Positions 8,735 through 16,449 of a stretch of 49,728 nt of DNA are shown here, in pieces. Each line of letters begins with the position of its first letter. Positions within the stretch are counted from its first letter, which is position 1. The position numbers were made by a program, and so were the translations under genes. This stretch comes from Sphingomonadaceae bacterium (GTDB taxonomy: Bacteria > Pseudomonadota > Alphaproteobacteria > Sphingomonadales > Sphingomonadaceae): positions 15,576 through 65,303 of the forward strand of contig JACVCM010000004.1 of NCBI GenBank assembly GCA_016742125.1, written 5' to 3'. Below the pieces are notes generated by a model, which saw only the letters and a list, made by a program, of their open reading frames with translations, did no database searches and was not told where the DNA came from.

Positions 8735-9526
8735 ATGATCAGAAAGGGTTATGCGGAGAGCAGCGGAGGACAAATCCACTATATTCATGCAGCGGGAGAA
8801 GGAACTCCGGCGGTTTTCCTTCATCAAACAGCCAGCTCGGGGAAAATGTGGATCAAGACAATGGAAAGGTTGGCAGGTACCCGACCTCTATATGCACTCG
8901 ATACGCCCGGGTTTGGCGGTTCATTTGACGCACCCGCAGCGGACAGACCGAGCATGGCGCAATATGCACGTTGGCTTTACGAGGCAATCCGCGATCTTGG
9001 TATCGGCCGCTGTCATCTTGTCGGTCATCACACCGGTGCCTGCATCGCCGTCGATATGGTAAGCCAGCAGCCCGACCTTGCCCAATCGATATCACTGTTC
9101 GGACCGGTTCCGTTGACAGCCGAGGAACGGGTCGAGTTTTCAAAGCATTTCGGAACGCCATTCACCCCGGTAATAAGTGGCTCCTATCTACTTGAAAACT
9201 GGGAATATCTTCGTAATCTTGGCGCGCATGCCGATCCCATGCTGATCCACCGTGAAATGTCCGACCAGCTTCGCGCATGGTGGGGGCGGGTGCAATCCTA
9301 CAATGCAGTCTGGGATCAGGATTTTGCCGGCATGTACCAAGCGATCAAAGCGCCGCTGCTGATCGCCGCTGCCGAAGAAGATGTACTTTACCCCTATCTC
9401 GATCGCGCCAAGCAGATGCAGCCTAACGCAAATGTTCTGGCCGTAACCGGAGCCAATTTCGAGCCAGATCTGGACGCGGATACAGTTGCCAATGGGTTAA
9501 AGGAGTTCTTTGCAACCTACGACTGA
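8735..9526 (+). CDS. Alpha/beta-hydrolase-fold protein with altered catalytic residues (GHHTG type), copy 1
   Basis: A 263-residue alpha/beta-hydrolase-fold protein. The fold is clear from FLHQTASSG in the oxyanion-loop position, YALDTPGFGGS, the nucleophile-elbow segment HLVGHHTGA (residues 95-102) and AAEEDVLYP. The elbow reads G-H-H-T-G, so His99 stands where Ser, Cys or Asp is normally the nucleophile. At the C-terminus, where the catalytic His normally follows GG or TG, the sequence is TGANFEPDLD. Both standard triad positions therefore differ. The gene at 15565-16350 has the same changes, so this is a family trait rather than decay. It may be a lyase, a decarboxylating or retro-aldol enzyme, or a hydrolase using other residues. 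ATG 8735 follows AAGAGGAG. Confidence 0.88.
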   Translation: MIRKGYAESSGGQIHYIHAAGEGTPAVFLHQTASSGKMWIKTMERLAGTRPLYALDTPGFGGSFDAPAADRPSMAQYARWLYEAIRDLGIGRCHLVGHHTGACIAVDMVSQQPDLAQSISLFGPVPLTAEERVEFSKHFGTPFTPVISGSYLLENWEYLRNLGAHADPMLIHREMSDQLRAWWGRVQSYNAVWDQDFAGMYQAIKAPLLIAAAEEDVLYPYLDRAKQMQPNANVLAVTGANFEPDLDADTVANGLKEFFATYD

Positions 9527-9540
9527 CATATCCGGCTGGG

Positions 9541-10065
9541 TTATCGCGGGCCCATGATCTTGCGATTGAGCACAGCCTGGGTGGACTGGTCGTAAAGCCC
9601 CGTGAGTCGTTCAAGTGCGCCAGCGGCGCCTTCCAGCGCGACCGACAGGTTTTTGACGTCGCCGACCAGTGCGATGAGCAGTTCCTGCCGGACCTGCGCA
9701 TAATCTTCCGTCAGGGTCATGCCAGCCCCGGTCAGTCGGTAGCCTGCCTCCCTTTTTGAATTGCCGGTAACGCGCTGGATCAGACCGAACTGCTCTATCT
9801 TCTTCAGCGAATATTGCAGTGTGGAAACATCGTTCCGGTTAAGGAACAGCAGCAATTCAGACAAGTTTTGCGCTCCACCGCGCATACGGATCGAATGTAG
9901 GAGGAATATGTCCTGCGGAGCAAGCTGCGGTCCGCCAACGCCTTTGTGCAGGAAAAAAGCCCAGCGGTTGAAAGCCTCGATCGCACGGATCATGGCGAGC
10001 TCGACGCGGGTCAGCACGGCGGCGGTATCTCCTTCGGTCATATACAGGTCGGATTGTTCGTCCAC
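9541..10065 (-). CDS. MarR-like winged-helix regulator
   Basis: A protein of about 174 residues with a central winged helix-turn-helix: APQDIFLLHSIRMRGGAQNLSELLLFLNRNDVSTLQYSLKKIEQFGLIQRV, followed by a wing and a C-terminal dimerisation helix. The pattern fits the MarR superfamily, which mostly senses aromatic or lipophilic ligands. I place the start at GTG 10065 because GGAGGTGAAT precedes it directly; GTG 10080 would add five residues and put the ribosome site inside the gene. It is divergent from TBDT1. Whether it or the GntR protein controls TBDT1 is open, because the visible palindrome upstream of TBDT1 matches the GntR-type sites instead. Confidence 0.8.
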   Translation of the reverse strand: MDEQSDLYMTEGDTAAVLTRVELAMIRAIEAFNRWAFFLHKGVGGPQLAPQDIFLLHSIRMRGGAQNLSELLLFLNRNDVSTLQYSLKKIEQFGLIQRVTGNSKREAGYRLTGAGMTLTEDYAQVRQELLIALVGDVKNLSVALEGAAGALERLTGLYDQSTQAVLNRKIMGPR

Positions 10066-10167
10066 ATTCACCTCCAACACAGCTAAATTAGCTACATTAA
10101 ATGCCTCAAAATATCCAGATTTCAGCGGCTTTATTTTTAGTTGACTTGCACCTCAATATCTAGTCAA

Positions 10168-10183
10168 ATTTTGTATACAAAAA
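10168..10183. promoter_or_regulatory. Probable GntR operator 3 (best palindrome)
   Basis: ATTTTGTATACAAAAA contains a perfect 14-bp palindrome, TTTTGTATACAAAA (10169-10182). It lies in the 183-nt region between the MarR-like gene and TBDT1, 65 nt before the TBDT1 start. It shares the TTGTATRCAA core with operators 1 and 2. Confidence 0.68.
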
Positions 10184-10248
10184 TGCAGCCATCCGAATCG
10201 AACGGATGCGGGAGAACAGACACCGGTACACGTTTTTGGGAGGACCAC

Positions 10249-12720
10249 ATGCGCTACTCGACTTGCTTCGCCGTCACCACTTCTGCTCTCGCTATCTTGG
10301 CCCCACCTGCCTTCGCGCAGGAGTCCGGTCCCCAAGATAGTGCAGAGACCGCCCCGGCCGGGGAGATAATCGTGACGGGTACCAAGCGCGACACTGCATT
10401 TATTGATGTTCCTGTCGCCGTTCAGGTTTTTAGCGAGGAAACTCTCTCAAAAGCTGGGGTCACGCGTCCACAAGACTTTCTGACGCTAACGCCAAACGTC
10501 ACGTTCATTCAATCCAACCATGCTGGTGAAGCTTTCGTCAATGTGCGCGGGCAAACGTCAGTGCGCCAGTCGGAGTCTGCCGTTGCTGTCGTGATTGACG
10601 GTGTACAACTCGCCACCCAGAACGAATTCAACGGTGAACTGTTCGATATTCAGCAGATCGAAGTATTAAAGGGGCCGCAGGGCGCGCTGTATGGCCGCAA
10701 TGCGGCCGCCGGCGCAATTATCATCACCACGAAGCCTCCCACCGACGACTTGGAGGGCGCGGCAACCGTGAGTTACGGCAATTGGGATTCATACAAGGCC
10801 GTAGTCAGTGCCGGAGGCGCGATCGTCCCGGGTAAACTCAGAGTGCGCCTCTCTGCGGCGATCAATGATTCGGATGGTCCGTTCAAGAACCTGTTGACTG
10901 GAGAAAATTCCTATCGTGTCAACGAAAAGACGGGCCGACTGCGTCTTGATTGGAAGATGTCCGATGCAGTTAACGTCGACTTCCGGATTGGAGGAAGCAA
11001 GCTGAAGGGCGGCGCGATTGCTGCACAGGCGCAAGGGCCCAATATCGTCGTTGGCGGAGTTCCTAGTCCGGTTAACAGCAATGTGGGTCCACGCCCATAT
11101 GTCACTGACGTCCCTGGATTGAATGAGCAGTCGAAGTTCAGTTCTTCACTGAAGGTCGACGGAGATCTGGGCGCCGTTACGCTGACGTCGGTAACGGCGT
11201 TCAGTCGTATCGTCGATGCTTATCAGGCCAAGCTGTTTCCTTATCAGTTGGCCCTCAACTCATTGAATGACGCCGGCAACGCCATCCTTTTCGGCGATCA
11301 GACCCAAAAATATCGGATCCGCAATCGTGCGATTACCCAGGAGCTTCGTCTGACATCCAACGGAGACGGGCCGTTGCGCTATCAGGCGGGCATATACTTC
11401 CTCTCGTCGAACCGGAACTTTACCACCGAGCAAGGTTACAACGGCCGCGTTCCGCTTAATCCGGACGGTACTCCGAACATCGGCGTAAACGGGTTTCTGC
11501 CCAACCCTGCAGGACTGGTGAGGGGTTCACTCGATCCAGCGATATCGACGGCCATCTTCGGTGCGGCGTTCAACCGCTGGGATCGGCTGTTGCTGGGGGG
11601 TGGAGCGATCCTGCCAACACTCGGCATCGACGGCTTGACGACTTCAAACCCGACCAATGCCTATGACGTCACTCAGTACACCGCGCGCAACATCGCGCCA
11701 TTTGCTAACGCGCAATATGACATAACCGACGAACTCGAGATCGGGCTGGCCGCGCGTTATGATATTGAAAAGCGAAAAGTCCGTACGCTCACGCCTCTTG
11801 TCACGAACCCTTTTTCGGGCACCTCCTTCAACGATTGCGTACGGTTCCTGTCGGTGAGTGCGGATGATTGCCGCAATTCCCGTACATTCAAGCAGGTGCA
11901 GCCCAAAGTAACGCTAACCTACAAGTTTCCGAGTCGGACCGGCTCGGTATATGCGACTTGGGGCCGGAGCTTTAAATCGGGGGGTTTCAACGCGATCGGC
12001 ACCAGGGAAAGGGTAGTGCAGGCAACCCAGGTCGGTATCACCCGCGCCCAGGCTGAGGCACTTGTGTTCGTACGCGACGACTACGACAAGGAGGTTGCAG
12101 ACTCCTATGAAGCTGGATTCAAGAGCCAACTGCTTAATCGCCGTGTTTCGCTGAACGGCGCCGCATTCTGGACTGACATCAAGAACGCGCAACAGTTCAT
12201 CTTTTTTCCAAACGGGTCCGTGCAGGCCGTTTCGGCGATCGACCAAGTGCGAATCAAGGGTTTCGAGGTCGATGCTACGGCTCGGCTTACTGATAGCTTG
12301 TCAATATTCAGCGCTTATGGATACATCGATCCTGTTATCCGGCGTTACGCGGCACAGCCCGGCAGTGTCGGCAATCGGCAACCCTATGTTTCACGATATA
12401 ATCTGACGGCCGGGTTCCAGCTGGCACAGCCCGTGACCGAAACCCTTACGCTCAATGCGCGCGCGGAATACACCCGCCAAGGCTCACTGTTCTTCGATTC
12501 CGCAAACACCCCAGGCACTAAGCGTGGCGCGATCGACTTGGTTAATGCCCGTCTCGGGTTTTCCACCGATCGATTTGAGGTCTCCGCATGGGCCCGCAAT
12601 CTGTTCAACGAAAAATATCGGAGCGAGAGCGTCGTGTTGGTTACCGGTATCGGGGTATTCAACCCTGGCTTCCCGGCCCTGCCTCGCAGCTATGGCGCCG
12701 AAGCCAAGTTCAAATTTTAG
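10249..12720 (+). CDS. TonB-dependent receptor 1
   Basis: An 823-residue outer-membrane receptor. ATG 10249 follows GGGAGGA and begins a signal peptide (CFAVTTSALAILAPPAFAQ). A TonB-box-like segment, GEIIVTGTKRD, precedes the plug domain with DFLTLTPNVTFIQ, VYI/VVIDGVQ-type strands, and IEVLKGPQGALYGRNAAAGAI. The barrel includes the typical SFKSGGFNAIG and ends in SYGAEAKFKF with a C-terminal Phe. This is the sphingomonad catabolic type (the FpvA/FecA-like plug without an extra signalling domain) and probably imports the substrate of this block with TonB energy. It begins an operon of up to seven genes through 16350. The substrate cannot be inferred. Confidence 0.95.
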   Translation: MRYSTCFAVTTSALAILAPPAFAQESGPQDSAETAPAGEIIVTGTKRDTAFIDVPVAVQVFSEETLSKAGVTRPQDFLTLTPNVTFIQSNHAGEAFVNVRGQTSVRQSESAVAVVIDGVQLATQNEFNGELFDIQQIEVLKGPQGALYGRNAAAGAIIITTKPPTDDLEGAATVSYGNWDSYKAVVSAGGAIVPGKLRVRLSAAINDSDGPFKNLLTGENSYRVNEKTGRLRLDWKMSDAVNVDFRIGGSKLKGGAIAAQAQGPNIVVGGVPSPVNSNVGPRPYVTDVPGLNEQSKFSSSLKVDGDLGAVTLTSVTAFSRIVDAYQAKLFPYQLALNSLNDAGNAILFGDQTQKYRIRNRAITQELRLTSNGDGPLRYQAGIYFLSSNRNFTTEQGYNGRVPLNPDGTPNIGVNGFLPNPAGLVRGSLDPAISTAIFGAAFNRWDRLLLGGGAILPTLGIDGLTTSNPTNAYDVTQYTARNIAPFANAQYDITDELEIGLAARYDIEKRKVRTLTPLVTNPFSGTSFNDCVRFLSVSADDCRNSRTFKQVQPKVTLTYKFPSRTGSVYATWGRSFKSGGFNAIGTRERVVQATQVGITRAQAEALVFVRDDYDKEVADSYEAGFKSQLLNRRVSLNGAAFWTDIKNAQQFIFFPNGSVQAVSAIDQVRIKGFEVDATARLTDSLSIFSAYGYIDPVIRRYAAQPGSVGNRQPYVSRYNLTAGFQLAQPVTETLTLNARAEYTRQGSLFFDSANTPGTKRGAIDLVNARLGFSTDRFEVSAWARNLFNEKYRSESVVLVTGIGVFNPGFPALPRSYGAEAKFKF

Positions 12721-12735
12721 AAGGGAAACAACGGT

Positions 12736-13173
12736 ATGCCGATTGGTCTTGCTCCTACCCCTCGTTCGGGCTTTGGAATACATGTAGTCGATGACGCGGT
12801 GATGGACGCTGCACCTCTGCTGCCGCTTCCGTTTAATGAAGGGGTAAACATCAGGGGCTATTCGGCCATCAATCAGCCCAACTGCCAGGTAATCATCGAA
12901 GACTTCATGCCTGGCGACGAGTTCGACTGGACCTTCACCCATGACGAGTTTCAATACTGCATATCGGGCGAAATGGAGGTGGAAGTCTTCCTACCGCCGC
13001 TCTACCAGGAAACCGTAAAGGCGCACATCAAACCGGGTACGGTCTTTACCTATCCTGTCGGGGCGCGAAAGCATGTGAAGGTGATTGGCGATAAACCTTT
13101 CCGTCACATCTGCTTTTGTCCCCCCAGCCCCGATTATCCCTTTCCCACCTATGAGGAGCTGAAGGGGATCTAA
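12736..13173 (+). CDS. Cupin-domain protein, EutQ-like, copy 2
   Basis: A 145-residue single cupin 15 nt after TBDT1, with AAGGGA before ATG 12736. Motif 1 is FTHDEFQYCISGEMEVEVF and motif 2 is GTVFTYPVGARKHVKVI. The final PFRHICFCPPSPDYPFP segment matches the cupin at 6881-7306. The His-Asp-Glu motif fits EutQ-like cupins. Having one copy in each of two operons under the same apparent operator suggests two related substrates or successive steps. An enzymatic function, perhaps isomerisation or hydrolysis, is inferred only from context. Confidence 0.82.
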   Translation: MPIGLAPTPRSGFGIHVVDDAVMDAAPLLPLPFNEGVNIRGYSAINQPNCQVIIEDFMPGDEFDWTFTHDEFQYCISGEMEVEVFLPPLYQETVKAHIKPGTVFTYPVGARKHVKVIGDKPFRHICFCPPSPDYPFPTYEELKGI

Positions 13174-13174
13174 A

Positions 13175-13762
13175 ATGCCAAGTCCCGCGATCCCCCCGAT
13201 CCCCCGCGAATATCTTCCTGAAGACCTGAAGCCGCTTTACGATACCGGCCTCGAGCGGACGGGCGACGCGACAATCATCCAGGTAATGGCGCAGCAGCCC
13301 GACATCCTTCGCTGGTATTTCGGTGAGTTTTACGATGGGCTATTCTACAATAGGCATCCCGGTGCTCGCGTCGACGTGCGCACCAAGGAGCTGCTGCGGC
13401 TAAAGCTATCGAAACAGCATGGCTGCCAGTTCTGTAACCGTTTCAACACAGTTGAGGCGCTTGCCGCAGGGATCACGCAGGAGCAGGTCGATGCCATCTT
13501 CGATCCCGCCGCAGCCGTCTGGGACGAAAAAGACCGTGCAGTCATTGCCCTAGCCGAAGAGATGATGCTGCAGAATATGGAAGGCCAACTCACGCCCGCA
13601 CTTCACACGCGACTGAGGCGTTTTTACGACGATGGCCAGATCATTGAAATCGGCTTTATCGCTGCAGTCCTGACCGGCGTAGCGAAATGGATTTTCACGT
13701 TCGATATGGTCAACCGAGAGGAAACATGCCCTATACGGCCGCCAATGACGCAGGCCCAATGA
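13175..13762 (+). CDS. Carboxymuconolactone decarboxylase-family protein
   Basis: A 195-residue all-helical protein of the CMD/AhpD superfamily. The signature helix-turn with GCQFCNRFN (residues near 86-94) keeps the CxxC pair, while the usual His three residues after the second Cys is Asn, so AhpD-like redox relay is altered. TKELLRLKLSKQ before it and ALAEEMM after it are typical of the family. Start at ATG 13175, just after the cupin stop, with AAGGGGATC upstream. CMD plus cupin neighbours are common in catabolic clusters. Possible functions include gamma-carboxymuconolactone-type decarboxylation or peroxide/thiol chemistry. The 3' end overlaps the next gene by 37 nt. Confidence 0.87.
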   Translation: MPSPAIPPIPREYLPEDLKPLYDTGLERTGDATIIQVMAQQPDILRWYFGEFYDGLFYNRHPGARVDVRTKELLRLKLSKQHGCQFCNRFNTVEALAAGITQEQVDAIFDPAAAVWDEKDRAVIALAEEMMLQNMEGQLTPALHTRLRRFYDDGQIIEIGFIAAVLTGVAKWIFTFDMVNREETCPIRPPMTQAQ

Positions 13763-14010
13763 CGCCTGACAAAATCGTGATGGCAATGAATGGTCCCTTG
13801 CGTCCGCGGGACAGCAAGCTGTCGCCCGACAAATGGTATCAGGCAGCGTCGTTGTTCGTTGAAAGCGACGGTCGGGTAACGTTGAGAACGCTGTGCAACG
13901 AATGCCGCGTAAGCCATCGCACGGCATGGCGAATGCGAGAAGTTTTGCGGGATTTGGCCCAGTTATTAAAGGAGCAACAGGGGTGTAAGCGCAGCAGGTT
14001 CGTTCACTGA
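13726..14010 (+). CDS. Small helix-turn-helix protein, transposase-HTH-like
   Basis: A 94-residue protein with GAGAGGAAAC before ATG 13726; its first 37 nt lie inside the CMD gene in another frame. The segment DKWYQAASLFVESDGRVT then LRTLCNECRVSHRTAWRMREVLRDL looks like the DNA-binding HTH found in IS1595/IS1016-type transposases (TAWRMR is the recognition-helix feature). No transposase catalytic domain follows and no inverted repeats are visible. It may be a domesticated transposase HTH acting as a small regulator, or a remnant. Its tight position between CMD and the methyltransferase, with its own ribosome site, argues that it is expressed. The function is not established. Confidence 0.65.
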   Translation: MPYTAANDAGPMTPDKIVMAMNGPLRPRDSKLSPDKWYQAASLFVESDGRVTLRTLCNECRVSHRTAWRMREVLRDLAQLLKEQQGCKRSRFVH

Positions 14011-14033
14011 AAGTTAGCCAAAGGAGCAAGGAA

Positions 14034-15206
14034 ATGCACACAGATATCGACCTCAAAACGCAATACTCACATGGCGTACTGCCGCAAACGACCTCGGATG
14101 AATTTGCGCGGCAGGAATTTGTAAAAAGTCTAAAGTTCCATCTTGCCAGCAAGGTGTCGGTTGGCAACAAGGACGCGTTCGAGGCCCGCGCAAACCCCGC
14201 TTTTGCAAAGAGCGCTGGCCACCCGGCCGAAAGCTATCACGATGTTCGCAAGGCGATGGCCGATGAACCCTATTTCAATTTCTGGAGCGCTATGCAGCGC
14301 AACAGCCAGGAAATGATGTGGAAATCGGTGCAGATGCCCGTCGAGCGGCAGCTGCCCAAGCTGATCGAAAAGAGCAGGCAAGAAGGCGCCGGCGGCACGC
14401 TCCGCCTCAACCCTGAGCTGGAGATCCCCCGCTATCATCGCGCCGTGGACATCCATTGCATGCCTGGCGGTTATCACACCGAGTTCGCGGAGGACGACCT
14501 GGCAAACGGTGCGGTATATGACCGGGCAGTCTATATCTATGCCATGGGCCGGATGGGGCCGTTCAATTCCGACATCGGCGACACAACCATCGACTATATC
14601 AAAGCAAACTATCCCGATATCAAGCCGCGCCGTATCTTGGATATGGGCTGCACCGTCGGCCATTCGACGCTGTCCTACCTCGACGCCTTTCCCGAGGCTG
14701 AGGTCTATGCCATCGATGTTGGCGCGCCGGTCCTGCGCTACGCCCATGCCCGTGCAGAATCCCTGGGCAAGAAAGTTCATTTCAGCCAGCAGAATGCCGA
14801 AAATACCGACTTCCCAGACGGTTATTTCGACTTGATCGTGAGCCACATTCTCGTTCATGAAACAAGCAGCACCGCCATTCGCAAGATCATGGCCGAATGC
14901 AACCGCCTGCTCTCACCGGGTGGCCTTGTCGTTCATGCCGAAACGCCGCCCTACCGCGACCTCCCGGCTTATGATGCGTTCATGCTCGATTGGGATACAC
15001 GCAACAACAACGAGCCATTCTGGGGCGCCGCGCACGAAATAGTGGCAAAGGATATCGCTGCTGAAACCGGCTTCGATCCCGACAAGGCATTCGAAGCCTA
15101 CCAGCCGAGCGCCTTCGATGCTGCCGAGGCGAAGCGCACAAAGGTATTCCAGGGCGGCGACTTTGGTGGCGGCGGTGCCTGGTGGGTCTGGGGCGCCCGC
15201 AAGTGA
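14034..15206 (+). CDS. SAM-dependent methyltransferase 1 with long N-terminal region
   Basis: A 390-residue protein. The class I methyltransferase core begins near residue 198: ILDMGCTVGHST (motif I, about 201-212), EVYAIDVGAPVLRYA (motif II acidic end), AENTDFPDGYFDLIVSHILVHE and LLSPGGLVVHAE. The first roughly 190 residues form a conserved but unrecognised region with NSQEMMW, PRYHRAVDIH and GGYHTE, which recur in methyltransferase 3 and partly in 2. The stop codon overlaps the start of the small partner gene (GTGA). AAGGAG precedes ATG 14034. It presumably methylates or demethylates-by-transfer an O, N or C atom of the pathway compound; no substrate can be named. The SAM-binding fold itself is clear. 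Confidence 0.88.
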   Translation: MHTDIDLKTQYSHGVLPQTTSDEFARQEFVKSLKFHLASKVSVGNKDAFEARANPAFAKSAGHPAESYHDVRKAMADEPYFNFWSAMQRNSQEMMWKSVQMPVERQLPKLIEKSRQEGAGGTLRLNPELEIPRYHRAVDIHCMPGGYHTEFAEDDLANGAVYDRAVYIYAMGRMGPFNSDIGDTTIDYIKANYPDIKPRRILDMGCTVGHSTLSYLDAFPEAEVYAIDVGAPVLRYAHARAESLGKKVHFSQQNAENTDFPDGYFDLIVSHILVHETSSTAIRKIMAECNRLLSPGGLVVHAETPPYRDLPAYDAFMLDWDTRNNNEPFWGAAHEIVAKDIAAETGFDPDKAFEAYQPSAFDAAEAKRTKVFQGGDFGGGGAWWVWGARK

Positions 15207-15568
15207 GCTCTGACACAGAGAAAATCGAGCTGCAAAAAAAGGCTCGAGGGCAGCGGCCTGAATATTTCGCCGACCCAGCCATCGACAAGGTGCTTTCGAT
15301 CACCATGGCGTTGGCTGGCGAGACTGCGGTCATGCGCGACCGGCTGGATACGATCGAACGGTTGCTCGCATCGGGCCGGCCCGTCAGCAAGGAAAGCGTC
15401 GATGCCTATCAACCCAACGAGAATGTCCGTGCGGAGCGCGACGCCTGGCGCGACGAGTTTCTTGATGTCGTCTTCCGTATAGTTCACCAGGAGCGGGAGG
15501 AACTGGCGAAGAGGGCAGCCGAGGCAAGACCTTACCAGGAGGCAATCGATCTGGTCGAAAAGTCGTGA
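15203..15568 (+). CDS. Small helical methyltransferase-partner protein 1
   Basis: A 121-residue protein of unknown family. I place the start at GTG 15203, which overlaps the methyltransferase stop as GTGA. It appears all-helical. The core AIDKVLSITMALAGETAVMRDRLDTIERLL, then YQPNENVRAERDAWRDEFLD, aligns without gaps to the small proteins at 32786-33076 and 37542-37877. Conserved features are Asp, LA-E, RDR-(x)n-LE/IE and a proline after a Tyr or Ala-Pro segment. All three lie beside a methyltransferase of the same type. A subunit, chaperone or substrate-presenting role for the methyltransferase is inferred. The 3' end overlaps the next gene as GTGA. Confidence 0.8.
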   Translation: MSSDTEKIELQKKARGQRPEYFADPAIDKVLSITMALAGETAVMRDRLDTIERLLASGRPVSKESVDAYQPNENVRAERDAWRDEFLDVVFRIVHQEREELAKRAAEARPYQEAIDLVEKS

Positions 15569-16350
15569 TCAAGCGGCGATACGCCGATTGCCGCGACGGG
15601 CAGGTCCATCTGCGTGAGGCGGGGCCCGCCGACGCGCCGACAATCTGCTTCTTTCATCAGACCGCCTCGTCGGGGGTAATGTTCGAAAAAGTGATGGAAC
15701 GGCTGGCAGGCCGTTTTCGCTGTCTTGCATTCGACAGCCCCGGCTTCGGCCAATCATTTCAGCCCCAATCAATCCCGGATATGCGCTATATGGCTGATCG
15801 GATGCTGGAGGCGATCAGCGATTTGGGCGTTGATCACTTCCATGCCTGCGGCCATCATACGGGAGGTTGCGCCGCACTGGAAATGGCATGCGCCGAACCC
15901 GCACGGGTCCAGTCGCTTACTCTGATCGGTCCCGTGCTGGTGAACGATACCGAAAAGGCGGAATATAAAAAGATATTCGTCAAGCCGTTCGAAGTTGAAG
16001 CAACCGGCGCATTTCTCCAAACCGCGTGGGACTATCTAAAGCTTATCGGCGCTGCTGCGACGGTTGAACTTCACCGACGTGAAATGGTGGATCACCTGAT
16101 TGCCCATCGCACGATGCCGATGGCGTTCACTGCCGTGTGGAATCAGGATGTGGAGAGCCTGTACCGGGCGGTTTCCATGCCGCTGCACATCATGTGTTCG
16201 AAGGACGACGTTCTCTGGCCGCTTTTTGAACGCGCCGGGCAAATTCGGCCGGATGCGACGCAATCGGTGGTTGGTGGCGCTGACTTTCAACCCGATTTAG
16301 ATCCGGAAACAGTTGCGGCGGCATTGGAGAAATTCCTGCGGTCTCTCTAG
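15565..16350 (+). CDS. Alpha/beta-hydrolase-fold protein with altered catalytic residues (GHHTG type), copy 2
   Basis: A 261-residue paralogue of the protein at 8735-9526. It starts at GTG 15565 overlapping the partner gene stop. Shared features are FFHQTASSG, FDSPGFGQS, the elbow CGHHTGG (residues 95-101, with His98 in the nucleophile position), SKDDVLWP (a likely acidic residue) and VGGADFQPDLDPE where the catalytic His would normally sit. The HQTASSG and GHHTG motifs are strictly conserved between the two copies although the rest differs, so they are probably functional. It is the last gene of the TBDT1 operon, and downstream of a methyltransferase plus small partner. The reaction is unknown. 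Confidence 0.88.
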   Translation: MIKRRYADCRDGQVHLREAGPADAPTICFFHQTASSGVMFEKVMERLAGRFRCLAFDSPGFGQSFQPQSIPDMRYMADRMLEAISDLGVDHFHACGHHTGGCAALEMACAEPARVQSLTLIGPVLVNDTEKAEYKKIFVKPFEVEATGAFLQTAWDYLKLIGAAATVELHRREMVDHLIAHRTMPMAFTAVWNQDVESLYRAVSMPLHIMCSKDDVLWPLFERAGQIRPDATQSVVGGADFQPDLDPETVAAALEKFLRSL

Positions 16351-16449
16351 GCTGATATAGTCTGTCGTCGCAACTGCAGCCGTAGCATGATACCGGATTG
16401 AGGCCAAGGCCTGAACCACGATTGGGTTACCCTTCGCCATGCAGGAACG

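Noticed and set aside
13687..13725. In-frame upstream extension of the small HTH protein
   Set aside because: It lies inside the CMD gene, and ATG 13726 has a good ribosome site.
14130..14858. 242-residue minus-strand open frame
   Set aside because: It is antisense to methyltransferase 1 and has no recognisable domain.
16401..16412. AGGCCAAGGCCT inverted repeat between convergent genes
   Set aside because: The stem is short with a 2-nt loop, extends only with a mismatch, and has no T-run, so I do not call a terminator.
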